In this document: piece by piece, positions 36,555 through 45,311 of the stretch
Layout of the letters: every line of letters begins with the position of its first letter
How positions within the stretch are numbered: the stretch's first letter is position 1
Origin: Melioribacteraceae bacterium
GTDB lineage: Bacteria; Bacteroidota; Ignavibacteria; Ignavibacteriales; Melioribacteraceae
Direction of reading: 5' to 3'
NCBI GenBank assembly: GCA_022181065.1
Contig: BQMY01000125.1
Span: 1-49,542, forward strand
Length of the DNA: 49,542 bases
Position numbers and translations under genes: made by a program
The notes under the pieces: model-generated
Told to the model about the DNA's origin: nothing
Database searches by the model: none
The model's input: only the letters and a program-made list of their open reading frames with translations

Positions 36555-37319
36555 TTATAATTTTTTCCCGCCGTATTTAATTGCAACTTGTGACACAATT
36601 TCATCAATTGAATAAAGATTTAATGCTATCTGTGAGTCGATGTAGCCTTTAACTTCAACTGCACCGTTTTTGTGATTACATGTACAATCTTTCAATTCAT
36701 CAATTCCACACTGACCGCACGGACATTGGAATTGAGAATAAATGGCTAATCGATCATTGAAAGTAGCCACTAATTTAAAGTCGCTTTCAGGAATAATTAT
36801 ATCAGTTGGTTTAATCGACTTACCAACATTAATATCCGTTTTAAGTCCACCGTATTTTTCATTTACAGCAAAAATCACATTCTCTTTGTCTTGATTTGCC
36901 TCAAGGTAATCTCTAATAAATTGTCTTTCTTCTACCGCAAAATTGCATTTACATTCATCAAGACTCTCTTCACCACAACTACCACAACCACACACAAAAT
37001 TTGAAGCGACATCAAATACCGACGCCTCGATTGCGGGATCACTACTCTTTTGATCGAGAAAAATTTCATTTTGACCTAGTGAACGGGGAGAATTCTTCTC
37101 CACAATAGTAATAATCAATAATACTCCGAAGAATAGTGCTAGGAATACCCAAAGTGACTTGATAGATAAGATTGATTTAAATATATTTTGATTGTTTCGA
37201 TTTTTATAACGTCGTAAAGGTTTACTACCTTTTTTCAAAGAGGAAGAAAGTTTAGCTCCACAATTTTCACAATAGTTTGCATTTCTCTTATTTTGCACAT
37301 CACATTTTTCACATCTCAT
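36555..37319 (-). CDS. Zinc-ribbon membrane protein with two CxCGxC (CcmH-like) domains
   Basis: This 254-residue protein is the first gene of the unit; GGAG precedes its ATG. A zinc ribbon (MRCEKC, YCENCG) is followed by one span at about residues 56-75. Two similar periplasmic domains of ~55 residues then follow. The first is VCGCGSCGEESLDECKCNF followed by FIRDYLEANQD and VNEKYGG. The second is CPCGQCGIDELKDCTCNH followed by KGYIDSQIA and VAIKYGG. The C-x-C-G-x-C cluster, the C-x-C five to six residues on, and the helical tail ending in KYGG recall the N-terminal thiol domain of CcmH proteins, which reduces apocytochrome c. The resemblance is by pattern only. The distal ccmF gene supports it. 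Confidence 0.72.
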   Translation of the reverse strand: MRCEKCDVQNKRNANYCENCGAKLSSSLKKGSKPLRRYKNRNNQNIFKSILSIKSLWVFLALFFGVLLIITIVEKNSPRSLGQNEIFLDQKSSDPAIEASVFDVASNFVCGCGSCGEESLDECKCNFAVEERQFIRDYLEANQDKENVIFAVNEKYGGLKTDINVGKSIKPTDIIIPESDFKLVATFNDRLAIYSQFQCPCGQCGIDELKDCTCNHKNGAVEVKGYIDSQIALNLYSIDEIVSQVAIKYGGKKL

Positions 37320-37372
37320 TTAACTAAACTCCAAAATAATTTTTAATAAAAACTTGCCTGAAGGCGGCATAT

Positions 37373-37404
37373 AAAAAAGGGGAACGGTTATAACCATCCG
37401 TTCC
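37373..37404 (-). terminator. Terminator of the efflux operon
   Basis: On the minus strand GGAACGG / CCGTTCC forms a perfect 7-bp stem around a 10-base loop, followed by CC and six T. It begins about 10 bases after the stop of the second small metal-binding protein and separates the efflux operon from the CcmF unit. Confidence 0.8.
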
Positions 37405-37413
37405 AAAATTGTT

Positions 37414-37824
37414 TTATTTCACTTCGAATCCATTACTAATTAGATTTACTTTTGCTTCATTAAGTGAGACTTCTTTTAATTTCATACCGCATAATGGGCA
37501 TTCACCAGCTTTATCAGAAATTACATTCCAATCCATCATGTCTTGGAATACTTTCCCGTCGCCGTTTTCATCAATTGCCTTTAAGTCTATTGGCTCTTCA
37601 CGAACAATTGAGTTTTGCTTTGTTGAATCCATCATAGAATGATTCATCATTTTAGAATGGTCGGTTGAATCCATCATAGAATGATTCATTTTCATTGAAT
37701 TGTGTTTCATATGATTCATCTTTGTGGTATCTGTTTTTTCTTGTCCGTAAGTTGCTACTGTCAATAGCAGAACCGTTACGAAAAAACCGATCAATTTTAT
37801 TGCTGCTTTATTCAAATTATACAT
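37414..37824 (-). CDS. Small exported metal-binding protein with one EF-loop/CPxCGM module
   Basis: This 136-residue protein has a signal peptide (residues 1-28) and a Met/His-rich stretch (HMKHNSMKMNHSMMDSTDH and more, about 36-67) of the kind that binds Cu(I) or Ag(I). One copy of the 61-residue module ends the protein (about 76-136). The module has an EF-hand-like loop (DENGDGKVFQD), MDWNVISDKAG, and the metal site CPLCGMKL, then EVSLNEAKVNL. A CusF-like periplasmic metal carrier for the adjacent pump is plausible because no CusF is present. AAGGAG precedes the ATG. It is the last gene of the efflux operon. Confidence 0.8.
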   Translation of the reverse strand: MYNLNKAAIKLIGFFVTVLLLTVATYGQEKTDTTKMNHMKHNSMKMNHSMMDSTDHSKMMNHSMMDSTKQNSIVREEPIDLKAIDENGDGKVFQDMMDWNVISDKAGECPLCGMKLKEVSLNEAKVNLISNGFEVK

Positions 37825-37862
37825 TGTTGCTCCTTATTGTTTATGTAAAGTTATTTTTCTAA

Positions 37863-38486
37863 TTATTTTTCGCCGATAAACTCTTGTCCATCACTGCTAA
37901 GGTTTTTTAAGTATCTTTCCGGATCTTTAAGAAATACTTCATGATGTTTTGAACCCGCGCAGCAAAAACCTATTATTTTACCTTCGTACTTAAGAGTCTC
38001 GGCTGATTTGCTGATCTTTTTTCCGGTTACGGGACAATATTTATTCCAGATAACTGCATCATAACTTTTTGATGCAGTTGATTGGTTAAGAGCAGTTTCG
38101 GAATCAGTTTTGCCGGAATTATTTTTGTGATTAGAACTAATTACCGTAAAACCGTTACTTAGTAAGTTTGCCTTTGCCTCATCTAAAGAAACTTCTTTAA
38201 GAGTCATTCCGCATAAGGGGCATACACCAGCTTCATCAGAAATCACATTCCAATCCATCTGATCTTGAAAAACCATACCGTCACCGTTTTTGTCAATTGC
38301 GGATAAATCAATTGGACTTTTCCAAACTACATTTCCATGATCTGAATGAATCATTTCATCAGAATGGTGCATACCGTTTTTAACATGCACTTTATTGGTA
38401 TCGGTTTGAGCCTGTAATGTTCCTACAAGAATTAGGATCGTGACACCAACTAATACTTTCGCTTTACTTAGATTTAATTTTTTCAT
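37863..38486 (-). CDS. Exported metal-binding protein: His/Met segment, module and YHS-type domain
   Basis: This 207-residue protein has a signal peptide (1-27) and a short His/Met segment (GMHHSDEMIHSDHG). One copy of the repeated module follows (about 56-116: DLSAIDKNGDGMVFQDQMDW, then CPLCGMTL). A C-terminal YHS/TRASH-like domain follows (about 150-198: YCPVTGKKISKSAETLKY, GFCCAGSKHHEVFLKDPERY). Both domains bind soft metals in other proteins. Placed between the PII-like gene and the smaller sister protein, it probably buffers or delivers metal in the periplasm. The similarity of its module to that of the 136-residue protein suggests duplication. Confidence 0.82.
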   Translation of the reverse strand: MKKLNLSKAKVLVGVTILILVGTLQAQTDTNKVHVKNGMHHSDEMIHSDHGNVVWKSPIDLSAIDKNGDGMVFQDQMDWNVISDEAGVCPLCGMTLKEVSLDEAKANLLSNGFTVISSNHKNNSGKTDSETALNQSTASKSYDAVIWNKYCPVTGKKISKSAETLKYEGKIIGFCCAGSKHHEVFLKDPERYLKNLSSDGQEFIGEK

Positions 38487-38501
38487 TGTGTCCCCTTCTG
38501 A

Positions 38502-38834
38502 TTAAAAAACATTTTTTTCGCCGGTTCTTATTTTTAGCGAAGAATCTATAGTCGAAATGAATATCATTCCGTCACCAGGGTTTCCGGTTTTTCCGTACTT
38601 GGCAATTACATTAACAAGTTTGTCGGTCTCTGCGTCGTCACAAACAATTTCCAGTTTAACTACGGTAGAATATTTTTGTACATATTCTATAGAAAAACTA
38701 AAAGCATTTTTGTCAGCCCACTCAGCCAGTGCGTTGGCGTCTAATACTGTCATTCCTCTTACACCGGCGTCTTCCAATTTTTCTATAACGATGTCTGCCT
38801 TTTCTTTTCGTACATATGCTTTAATTTCTTTCAT
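38502..38834 (-). CDS. PII-like protein of the metal-efflux-associated group
   Basis: This 110-residue protein has the PII ferredoxin-like fold (MKEIKAYVRKEKADIVIEKL, EDAGVRGMTVLDA, KLEIVCDDAETDKLVNVIAK, GDGMIFISTID). The T-loop region (ADKNAFSFSIEYVQKYSTVV) lacks the standard GlnB sequence around its uridylylated Tyr. A distinct PII branch (PII-NG) encoded next to CusABC-type pumps has been described, and the context fits. It probably senses a small molecule or metal state and affects the pump. It begins three bases after cusA stops (38834/38837), so the pair is coupled. Confidence 0.82.
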   Translation of the reverse strand: MKEIKAYVRKEKADIVIEKLEDAGVRGMTVLDANALAEWADKNAFSFSIEYVQKYSTVVKLEIVCDDAETDKLVNVIAKYGKTGNPGDGMIFISTIDSSLKIRTGEKNVF

Positions 38835-38836
38835 TT

Positions 38837-41800
38837 TTATTCTCCTTCAATTTGTTTTGTATCATTTACCGATTTGGAAGAAGATAATTGCTCTACTTCT
38901 TTTTTCTTAATTATGAAAAATATTGCCGGAAATAAGGTTAACTCCATTATAAAACTTGTGATAATACCGCCAACCATTGGAGCTGCAATTCTTTTCATTA
39001 CATCTGAACCGATTCCGACACCTATTAAAATCGGGAGTAGCCCAAGCATAGTTGTCATAACCGTCATCATTTTCGGTCTTATTCTTTTAACGGCGCCTTC
39101 AAAAATTGCTTCTCTCAAATCACTTAATGAGTTTAGTAATCCTTGTTTTTTGAATTTATCGTATGCAATATCGAGATATAGCAGCATGACAACACCGGTT
39201 TCGGCGCTTATACCGAGCAGAGCGATTATACCCACCCATACCGCTACACTTATGTTATAATCGGCGAGATATAAAAACCAAATAGAACCAACCATCGAAA
39301 ATGGCAGCGCAAGTAAAATGATACTTGTTTTTAATACCGATTTAGTATTCATATACAAGAGCACAATAACGAGCAATAATGTTAACGGAACAACCATCAA
39401 TAATCTTTTTGATGATCTTTCCATATATTCATACTGACCCGACCATATTATTGAATAGCCAGCCGGTAATGTGATTTCTTCATTTATTACTTCCTGTGCG
39501 TTTTGAACATATGTGCCTACATCAATATCCTTTATATCTATATAGACCCAAGCATTCGGTCGTGCATTTTCAGATTTAATTGCCGGAGGTCCTTTTTTAA
39601 TTTGGAAATCGGTTAATTCCATTAATGGTATTTGTCCCCCTGCCGGAAGAGGAACAAGTACTCTCTTAAGAGCTTCGACATTGTCCCTGTAATCCCTCTG
39701 GTATCTTAAATTGATTGGGTATCTCTCAAGACCTTCAACGGTTTGTGATATATTCATACCACCGATAGCAGACATAATAACATCCTGAACATCGCTGACG
39801 TTTAACCCGTAACGGGCAATTGCATTACGATCAATATCAAAATCAACATAGTTTCCACCTGCGGATCTTTCAGCGTATGCAGATCTTGTACCGGGAATTG
39901 TACGGGCAACATTTTCAATCTCCTGCCCAATCTCTTGAAGAACATTTAAGTCTGGTCCAGCAATTTTAATTCCTACCGGGGTTTTAATACCAGTAGAGAG
40001 CATATCAATTCTCGTCTTGATCGGCATCGTCCATGCATTTGTTAATCCGGGAATCTGAATTGCAGCATTCATTTCCTCGATCAGGTCATCCGGGGTTATT
40101 CCTTCCCGCCATTTGGATTTATCTTTTAATTGTATAGTTGTTTCTATCATTGTTAATGGCGCCGGGTCGGTAGCGGTTCTTGCCCTCCCTATTTTGCCAA
40201 ACACCGATTCAACTTCAGGGAATGATTTTATGATTTTATCTGTCTGTTGAAGTATCTCTTTTGCTTTTGTAATCGATATTCCGGGTAAAGTTGTAGGCAT
40301 ATATAATAGGTCCCCTTCGTAAAGCGGCGGCATAAATTCGGAACCTAATTTGGAATAAGGGATAAAGGTGATTAGCATGGTCAATATTGCCAACCCGATA
40401 ACCCACCATCTTCGTGTCATTACAAAATCAACTACCGGGTGGTAAAGTCTTGTGAGAAGTCTTGTAATAGGGTTGCTTTCCTCTTTACGCATTTTACCCC
40501 TTACAAAAAACCCAATTAGAATAGGTACAATAGTTACGGCTAAAATTGCCGCCATACCCATCGAATATGTTTTAGTGTAAGCAAGAGGTTTGAACATTCT
40601 TCCTTCCTGCTGCTCTAATGTAAAGACCGGTAAAAAGGAAACAGTAATTACAAGTAATGAATAGAAAATTGAAGGTCCTACTTCTTTGGCGGACTCAAGT
40701 ACAAGCGCCCAATGAGGTTTTTGTTTTTCTTTGGGCTTTTCCTGATCGTGCACCATATGAGTGTGTGCATTCTCCACCATAATAATGGCGGCATCGACCA
40801 TAGCCCCGACAGCAATCGCAATACCTCCCAACGACATTATATTTGCATTAATACCCTGGTACTTCATAATTATATATGCAGCTAGTACAGCGGTAGGCAA
40901 TGTGAATATTGCAACAAGAGAACTCCGTACGTGAAGCAAGAAGAGTATAATGATTATCGACACAATTATACTTTCTTCAATTAATGTATTTTTAAGATTA
41001 TCGATTGCTGCGTTTATCAGATCAGAGCGGTCATAAGCAGGAACTATCCTAACACCTTCAGGTAACGAACTCTCCAACTCAGCCAATCTACCTTTAACTC
41101 TATTAATTACATCAAGTGCATTTTCGCCGAACCGCATTACGATTATACCGCCGACGGTCTCTCCTTCTCCATTCCATTCAGCTAATCCCCTTCTTAATTC
41201 GGGACCAATATCAATATTGGCTACATCTTCCAAATAAATCGGAGTACCCGTTTCAATTGAATTACCGATTACTATTTTTCGCAGGTCATCAACTCCCTTT
41301 ATGTAGCCAAGTCCACGAACCATGAATTCCATTTCACTAATCTCGAGTAGTTTTCCACCAACATCATTATTACTCTGTTTGATAGCATTTCTAACTTTCG
41401 AAAGTGAGATACCGTATGAAGCTAATGTATTTGGATCGACATTGACTTGATATTGCTTTACAAATCCACCGATACTTGCAACTTCTGAAACTCCGGGTAA
41501 TGCGGATAATTCGTATCTTAAAAACCAATCTTGAATCGAACGCAATTCTTGCAGATCATGATTATCAGATTCCAACACATACTGATAAACCCATCCTAGA
41601 CCAGTTGCATCAGGTCCAAGTTGAGGAGCTACACCTTGAGGCAATTCGTTCTGCATTGAGCTAAGATATTCTAATACTCTACTCCGAGCCCAATAAATAT
41701 CCGTACCATCTTCGAAAATTATATATGTCATCGAAAATCCGAAGAACGAATAACCTCGTACAACTTTCGCAAAAGGAACAGAAAGCATCTTTGTTGTCAT

Positions 41801-42034
41801 CGGATAAGTAACTTGATCTTCAACAATTTGTGGACCTTGTCCGGGATATTCTGTATAGATAATAACCTGAACATCACTTAAATCGGGGATGGCATCTATA
41901 GCCGTATTTCTTAACGACCAATATCCTGCTCCAATCAAAAACAGTGTAAAGATTATTACTAAAAATTTATTATTAATCGACCATTCAATAAGCTTCGAAA
42001 TTAAACCGTCTTTTTGAGTACTTTGACTTACCAT
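38837..42034 (-). CDS. cusA: Heavy-metal RND efflux pump, CusA/CzcA family
   Basis: This 1065-residue inner-membrane proton/metal antiporter has 12 spans in two halves with large periplasmic domains. Hallmarks are AIDAIPDLSDVQVIIYTEYPG near the N-terminus (a family motif), GGIAIAVGAMVDAAIIMVEN in TM4 with its acidic proton-relay residues, PVFTLEQQEGRMFKPLAYTK, and SAETGVVMLLYLDIAYD in the second half. It belongs to the HME-RND family; Cu/Ag is more likely than Zn/Co because of the Met/His-rich partners. It lies 19 bases after cusB. Confidence 0.93.
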   Translation of the reverse strand: MVSQSTQKDGLISKLIEWSINNKFLVIIFTLFLIGAGYWSLRNTAIDAIPDLSDVQVIIYTEYPGQGPQIVEDQVTYPMTTKMLSVPFAKVVRGYSFFGFSMTYIIFEDGTDIYWARSRVLEYLSSMQNELPQGVAPQLGPDATGLGWVYQYVLESDNHDLQELRSIQDWFLRYELSALPGVSEVASIGGFVKQYQVNVDPNTLASYGISLSKVRNAIKQSNNDVGGKLLEISEMEFMVRGLGYIKGVDDLRKIVIGNSIETGTPIYLEDVANIDIGPELRRGLAEWNGEGETVGGIIVMRFGENALDVINRVKGRLAELESSLPEGVRIVPAYDRSDLINAAIDNLKNTLIEESIIVSIIIILFLLHVRSSLVAIFTLPTAVLAAYIIMKYQGINANIMSLGGIAIAVGAMVDAAIIMVENAHTHMVHDQEKPKEKQKPHWALVLESAKEVGPSIFYSLLVITVSFLPVFTLEQQEGRMFKPLAYTKTYSMGMAAILAVTIVPILIGFFVRGKMRKEESNPITRLLTRLYHPVVDFVMTRRWWVIGLAILTMLITFIPYSKLGSEFMPPLYEGDLLYMPTTLPGISITKAKEILQQTDKIIKSFPEVESVFGKIGRARTATDPAPLTMIETTIQLKDKSKWREGITPDDLIEEMNAAIQIPGLTNAWTMPIKTRIDMLSTGIKTPVGIKIAGPDLNVLQEIGQEIENVARTIPGTRSAYAERSAGGNYVDFDIDRNAIARYGLNVSDVQDVIMSAIGGMNISQTVEGLERYPINLRYQRDYRDNVEALKRVLVPLPAGGQIPLMELTDFQIKKGPPAIKSENARPNAWVYIDIKDIDVGTYVQNAQEVINEEITLPAGYSIIWSGQYEYMERSSKRLLMVVPLTLLLVIVLLYMNTKSVLKTSIILLALPFSMVGSIWFLYLADYNISVAVWVGIIALLGISAETGVVMLLYLDIAYDKFKKQGLLNSLSDLREAIFEGAVKRIRPKMMTVMTTMLGLLPILIGVGIGSDVMKRIAAPMVGGIITSFIMELTLFPAIFFIIKKKEVEQLSSSKSVNDTKQIEGE

Positions 42035-42053
42035 GAAAACTTTCTCCCAATAA

Positions 42054-44000
42054 TTACTTTACTTGATAACCGTGTTCAATTAAGTTGGATTTAGCTTTTT
42101 CCAGAGAGACTTCCTGAAGTATCATATTGCATACAGGGCATCTTCCCGGTTCGTCTGAAATCACATTCCAATCCATAAAATCTTGATAAACTTTTCCGTC
42201 ATTGTTTTTATCAATTGCTTTTAAGTCAATCATTCCTGTTCTTATTAATGGTGAATCAATTCCATGCTCATTTGAATGTCCGGTATCAGAATGGGCGCCG
42301 ATTTCTTTTGCTTTAAATCCATGCTCTTCTAAATTCTTTTTAGTTTCCTCAAGAGTAAATTCTTGCAGTGTCATTCCGCATATGGGGCATTTACCCGGTT
42401 TGTCCGAAATCACATTCCAATCCATAACATCCTGGAAAACCTTTCCATCCTTGTTTTCATCAATTGCTTCCAAATCAATCACACCTTTTCTAATTAATTC
42501 CGATTCTTCAGCGTCATGAGATTCCCCTTCCATTTTCATATTTTTATCACCGCTCATTTGATCACTTTGTTTACTCATTGAATCGTCTTTATTCATCTTC
42601 ATATCCTTATCTGCTTCTCCCTTCTTTGAAGAAGAAAACTTTTTAACTGCGGCTTTCAAGTTACTTTCGGAATCAATTAAGAATTGAGCAGAAGTGACAA
42701 ATTCTGTTCCTTCAGATAAACCTTCAAGAATTTGATAATACCCATCAGCATAAGCTCCCAATTTGACGGGCTGAGGTTTGAATTTGCCTTCACCTAAAGC
42801 AACGATTACTATATCATTCCGTCCGCCTCTTAAAATTGCTTCTTCGGGAACTGTTGGATACGTGCCCAAATTCTTACCTTGAATTGTCACGTTGGCAAGC
42901 ATTGCGGGTTTTAATTCTCCACCGGTATTTTTTATATTAATTCTAACTTTTGCCGTTCTTGTTTTAGGATCTATTGTCGGGTAAATAAAATCTACTTCGC
43001 CGTTGTACGTTTTGCCGGGCATAAAATTGAAATTGATTTTAGCTTTAGATCCCAATGTGACTAACGCAAGTTCATATTCGTAGATATCTGCGTATAACCA
43101 TAGTTTATTAAGATTCGATATCTGCAGCAAACTCATACCCGCAGAAATTTTTTGACCCTCGATAACATTTTTATGCATTACCGTACCGCTATAAGGCGCA
43201 TAAAGCGACATATATGTTTTGGTCTTTCCAGTCTTTATTAAATTTTCAATATCAGTTTCGGGAATTTCCAACAACCTGAGTTTCTCCATCGCGTTTTCGA
43301 TTAGGATATCTCCACTTTCCATAATACGAGATACACTACTTGATGAAGTTGCTTTCTGATAATTTATCGCTGTAAGTAATTCCTCTTGAGTGGATACTAA
43401 TTCAGGCGAATAAATATCCAAAAGTTTTTCACCCTTTTTGACTATTTGACCGGTATAGTTTATATAAAGATTCTCAACCCAGCCGTTAACTCTTGTACTG
43501 ACTGTATAATCGGTTGATTCGTTAGTGGACAACACTGCATTGGTAGAAACTTCATTGGATAAATTTCTTGTAGTAACTTTCTCTGTTTTAACATTCATAT
43601 TATGAACAACCACAGGATCAATTTTAACTACGCCGGAAGCGCCTGCTTCATCGGCATAAACCGGTACCAAATCCATACCCATTTTTGATTTACCGGGTTC
43701 GTCATAAATTTCATTCGGGTCCATCGGCGCGCGCCAATAAAGAATTTCTTTTTCACCGGATGCAGAACTTGACTGCGTATCATTCAATGGGACTAATTTC
43801 ATACCGCATATTGGGCAGTCACCGGGTTCATCTAAAATAATATCAGGGTGCATTCCACAGGTCCATAATTGCCCTTCTTCATCCACATGAGCATGCTCTA
43901 CTGTAACACTATCCGACGAAAAAACAGACAATAACAGGTACGTTCCAACAATCCCTATTGTAAGTGAAATAACTGCGACAAGAATAATCTTCAAATTCAT
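42054..44000 (-). CDS. cusB: RND periplasmic adaptor, CusB family, with C-terminal module pair
   Basis: This is a 648-residue adaptor, longer than typical CusB proteins because of extra domains at both ends. An N-terminal span (about 5-27) is followed by a heavy-metal-binding domain (about 45-72: WTCGMHPDIILDEPGDCPIC, GMKL). A second, cysteine-free copy lies at about 88-114 (YWRAPMDPNEIYDEPGKSKM). The membrane-fusion core (about 120-455) has YTGQIVKKGEKLLDIYSPEL and APYSGTVMHKNVIEGQKI. A Met/Lys/Asp linker (DKDMKMNKDDSM) then leads to two 61-residue modules at 505-565 (CPICGM) and 588-648 (CPVCNM). The extra modules probably gather metal for the pump. GGAG precedes the ATG. Confidence 0.9.
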   Translation of the reverse strand: MNLKIILVAVISLTIGIVGTYLLLSVFSSDSVTVEHAHVDEEGQLWTCGMHPDIILDEPGDCPICGMKLVPLNDTQSSSASGEKEILYWRAPMDPNEIYDEPGKSKMGMDLVPVYADEAGASGVVKIDPVVVHNMNVKTEKVTTRNLSNEVSTNAVLSTNESTDYTVSTRVNGWVENLYINYTGQIVKKGEKLLDIYSPELVSTQEELLTAINYQKATSSSSVSRIMESGDILIENAMEKLRLLEIPETDIENLIKTGKTKTYMSLYAPYSGTVMHKNVIEGQKISAGMSLLQISNLNKLWLYADIYEYELALVTLGSKAKINFNFMPGKTYNGEVDFIYPTIDPKTRTAKVRINIKNTGGELKPAMLANVTIQGKNLGTYPTVPEEAILRGGRNDIVIVALGEGKFKPQPVKLGAYADGYYQILEGLSEGTEFVTSAQFLIDSESNLKAAVKKFSSSKKGEADKDMKMNKDDSMSKQSDQMSGDKNMKMEGESHDAEESELIRKGVIDLEAIDENKDGKVFQDVMDWNVISDKPGKCPICGMTLQEFTLEETKKNLEEHGFKAKEIGAHSDTGHSNEHGIDSPLIRTGMIDLKAIDKNNDGKVYQDFMDWNVISDEPGRCPVCNMILQEVSLEKAKSNLIEHGYQVK

Positions 44001-44032
44001 TTGTATATCTCCGTTTAGCTTAATTCAATTCT

Positions 44033-45301
44033 TTATTTAATATCTGTTCCAACTAAAAATTCTATGTTGCTGATTTCTTTATAGTACTCAGATCTTATAT
44101 TGAAAAGTTCAATTTCGACCTGTAACAATTTATTTTGCGCATCTAAAACATTTATAAAATCGATTTCATTAACTTGATATGCCGACATTGCCGCATAATA
44201 AGTCTGTTCGGTTTGAGGCAGTAGTCCGTTTGCTATCAACTCTTCTCTTTCTTCCAATTCCTGTAAAGAAGAAATTGATGACCCGAATTTTTGGAACAAC
44301 ATTTGTCTGGCGGATTCGTACTGAGATTCAAACATTTTTCGTTTTAGTTCAGCTTCTTCAACTGCGGCGGATTTTTTCCCGCCGTAATTTATCGGGAGCG
44401 AAATTCCAACCATAAAGGATAGGAAATCATTTAAATCGGTATTCGTCCGTGCAATTTCATCCCTTTGTGAATATTGAATTCTCAGATTAAAATTCGGATA
44501 AAATTCATATTCTGCAAGATCCTTCATCAGAACCGTTTGCTCTTCCCTAAGTTTTACACCCTTAAGAAAAGGTCTGTATTCTCTTGCTAATGAATCAAGA
44601 TAATTTACAGTAAATTTTTTAGCTGCAATCGCCTTGAGTTTGCTTGTATTAATGCCGGCATTGGAATTTTCAAGAATTAGCGCATTAATATTAGAAATAA
44701 GAGTTCTTTCCTTACTTTCTAATTTCTTTAATTTATCCTCTATTCTCGTTATTTCGGCTTGAACTTGTATTAAATTTTGCTGACTCGCTTTAGAAACCTG
44801 GTACTTTGTTTTAACAACTTGTGTAATACTTTCCAATAACCTTTTTGATTCTAAGGTTACTTCAATTGTCTCTCGAACGTTAGCCAGATCATAATAATTT
44901 TTAGCAACCTGCATTCTAATTTCATTTATAGTATCGTCAATTTCCTGTTGGATTATCTCGGAGTTTTTACTTTTAACATTTCCCATCGCATTTAATTTAC
45001 CTGGAAAAGGAACCGCTTGACTTAATCCCACTATTTTACCGGTCATCGGTTCTTGTGTAAATGAGAAACTATTTGTCGGCAAATTAGCCAAACCCAGGGT
45101 TAACATCGGGTCGGGTAAATTTGAGACTTGCGGCACTTCGGCTTCTGCTGCTAATTGCTTATTTTTAAGTGCTTCTAATTTTGGACTAACTTCAATTGCT
45201 TTTTCAATTAGGTTGTTTAGAGTAGCATCTTGAACTTGTGCAATAACACTGCTGTTTTGTGACATCAATATTATTGCTAACAGAATTATTACTTTTCTCA
45301 T
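44033..45301 (-). CDS. cusC: TolC-family outer-membrane efflux channel (CusC-type)
   Basis: This 422-residue outer-membrane factor starts at the ATG 45299-45301 (AAGGA six bases upstream; a longer frame would overlap the small upstream ORF). It has a signal peptide (KVIILLAIILMSQNSSVIAQ) and two TolC-type helical repeats (ALKNKQLAAEAEVPQ through SQAVPFPGK; FLSFMVGISLPINYGGKKSA). The end (INVLDAQNKLLQVEIELFNI) is typical. It completes the tripartite pump with the adaptor and RND subunits. Metal specificity comes from the neighbours. Confidence 0.9.
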   Translation of the reverse strand: MRKVIILLAIILMSQNSSVIAQVQDATLNNLIEKAIEVSPKLEALKNKQLAAEAEVPQVSNLPDPMLTLGLANLPTNSFSFTQEPMTGKIVGLSQAVPFPGKLNAMGNVKSKNSEIIQQEIDDTINEIRMQVAKNYYDLANVRETIEVTLESKRLLESITQVVKTKYQVSKASQQNLIQVQAEITRIEDKLKKLESKERTLISNINALILENSNAGINTSKLKAIAAKKFTVNYLDSLAREYRPFLKGVKLREEQTVLMKDLAEYEFYPNFNLRIQYSQRDEIARTNTDLNDFLSFMVGISLPINYGGKKSAAVEEAELKRKMFESQYESARQMLFQKFGSSISSLQELEEREELIANGLLPQTEQTYYAAMSAYQVNEIDFINVLDAQNKLLQVEIELFNIRSEYYKEISNIEFLVGTDIK

Positions 45302-45311
45302 AAATTTCCTT

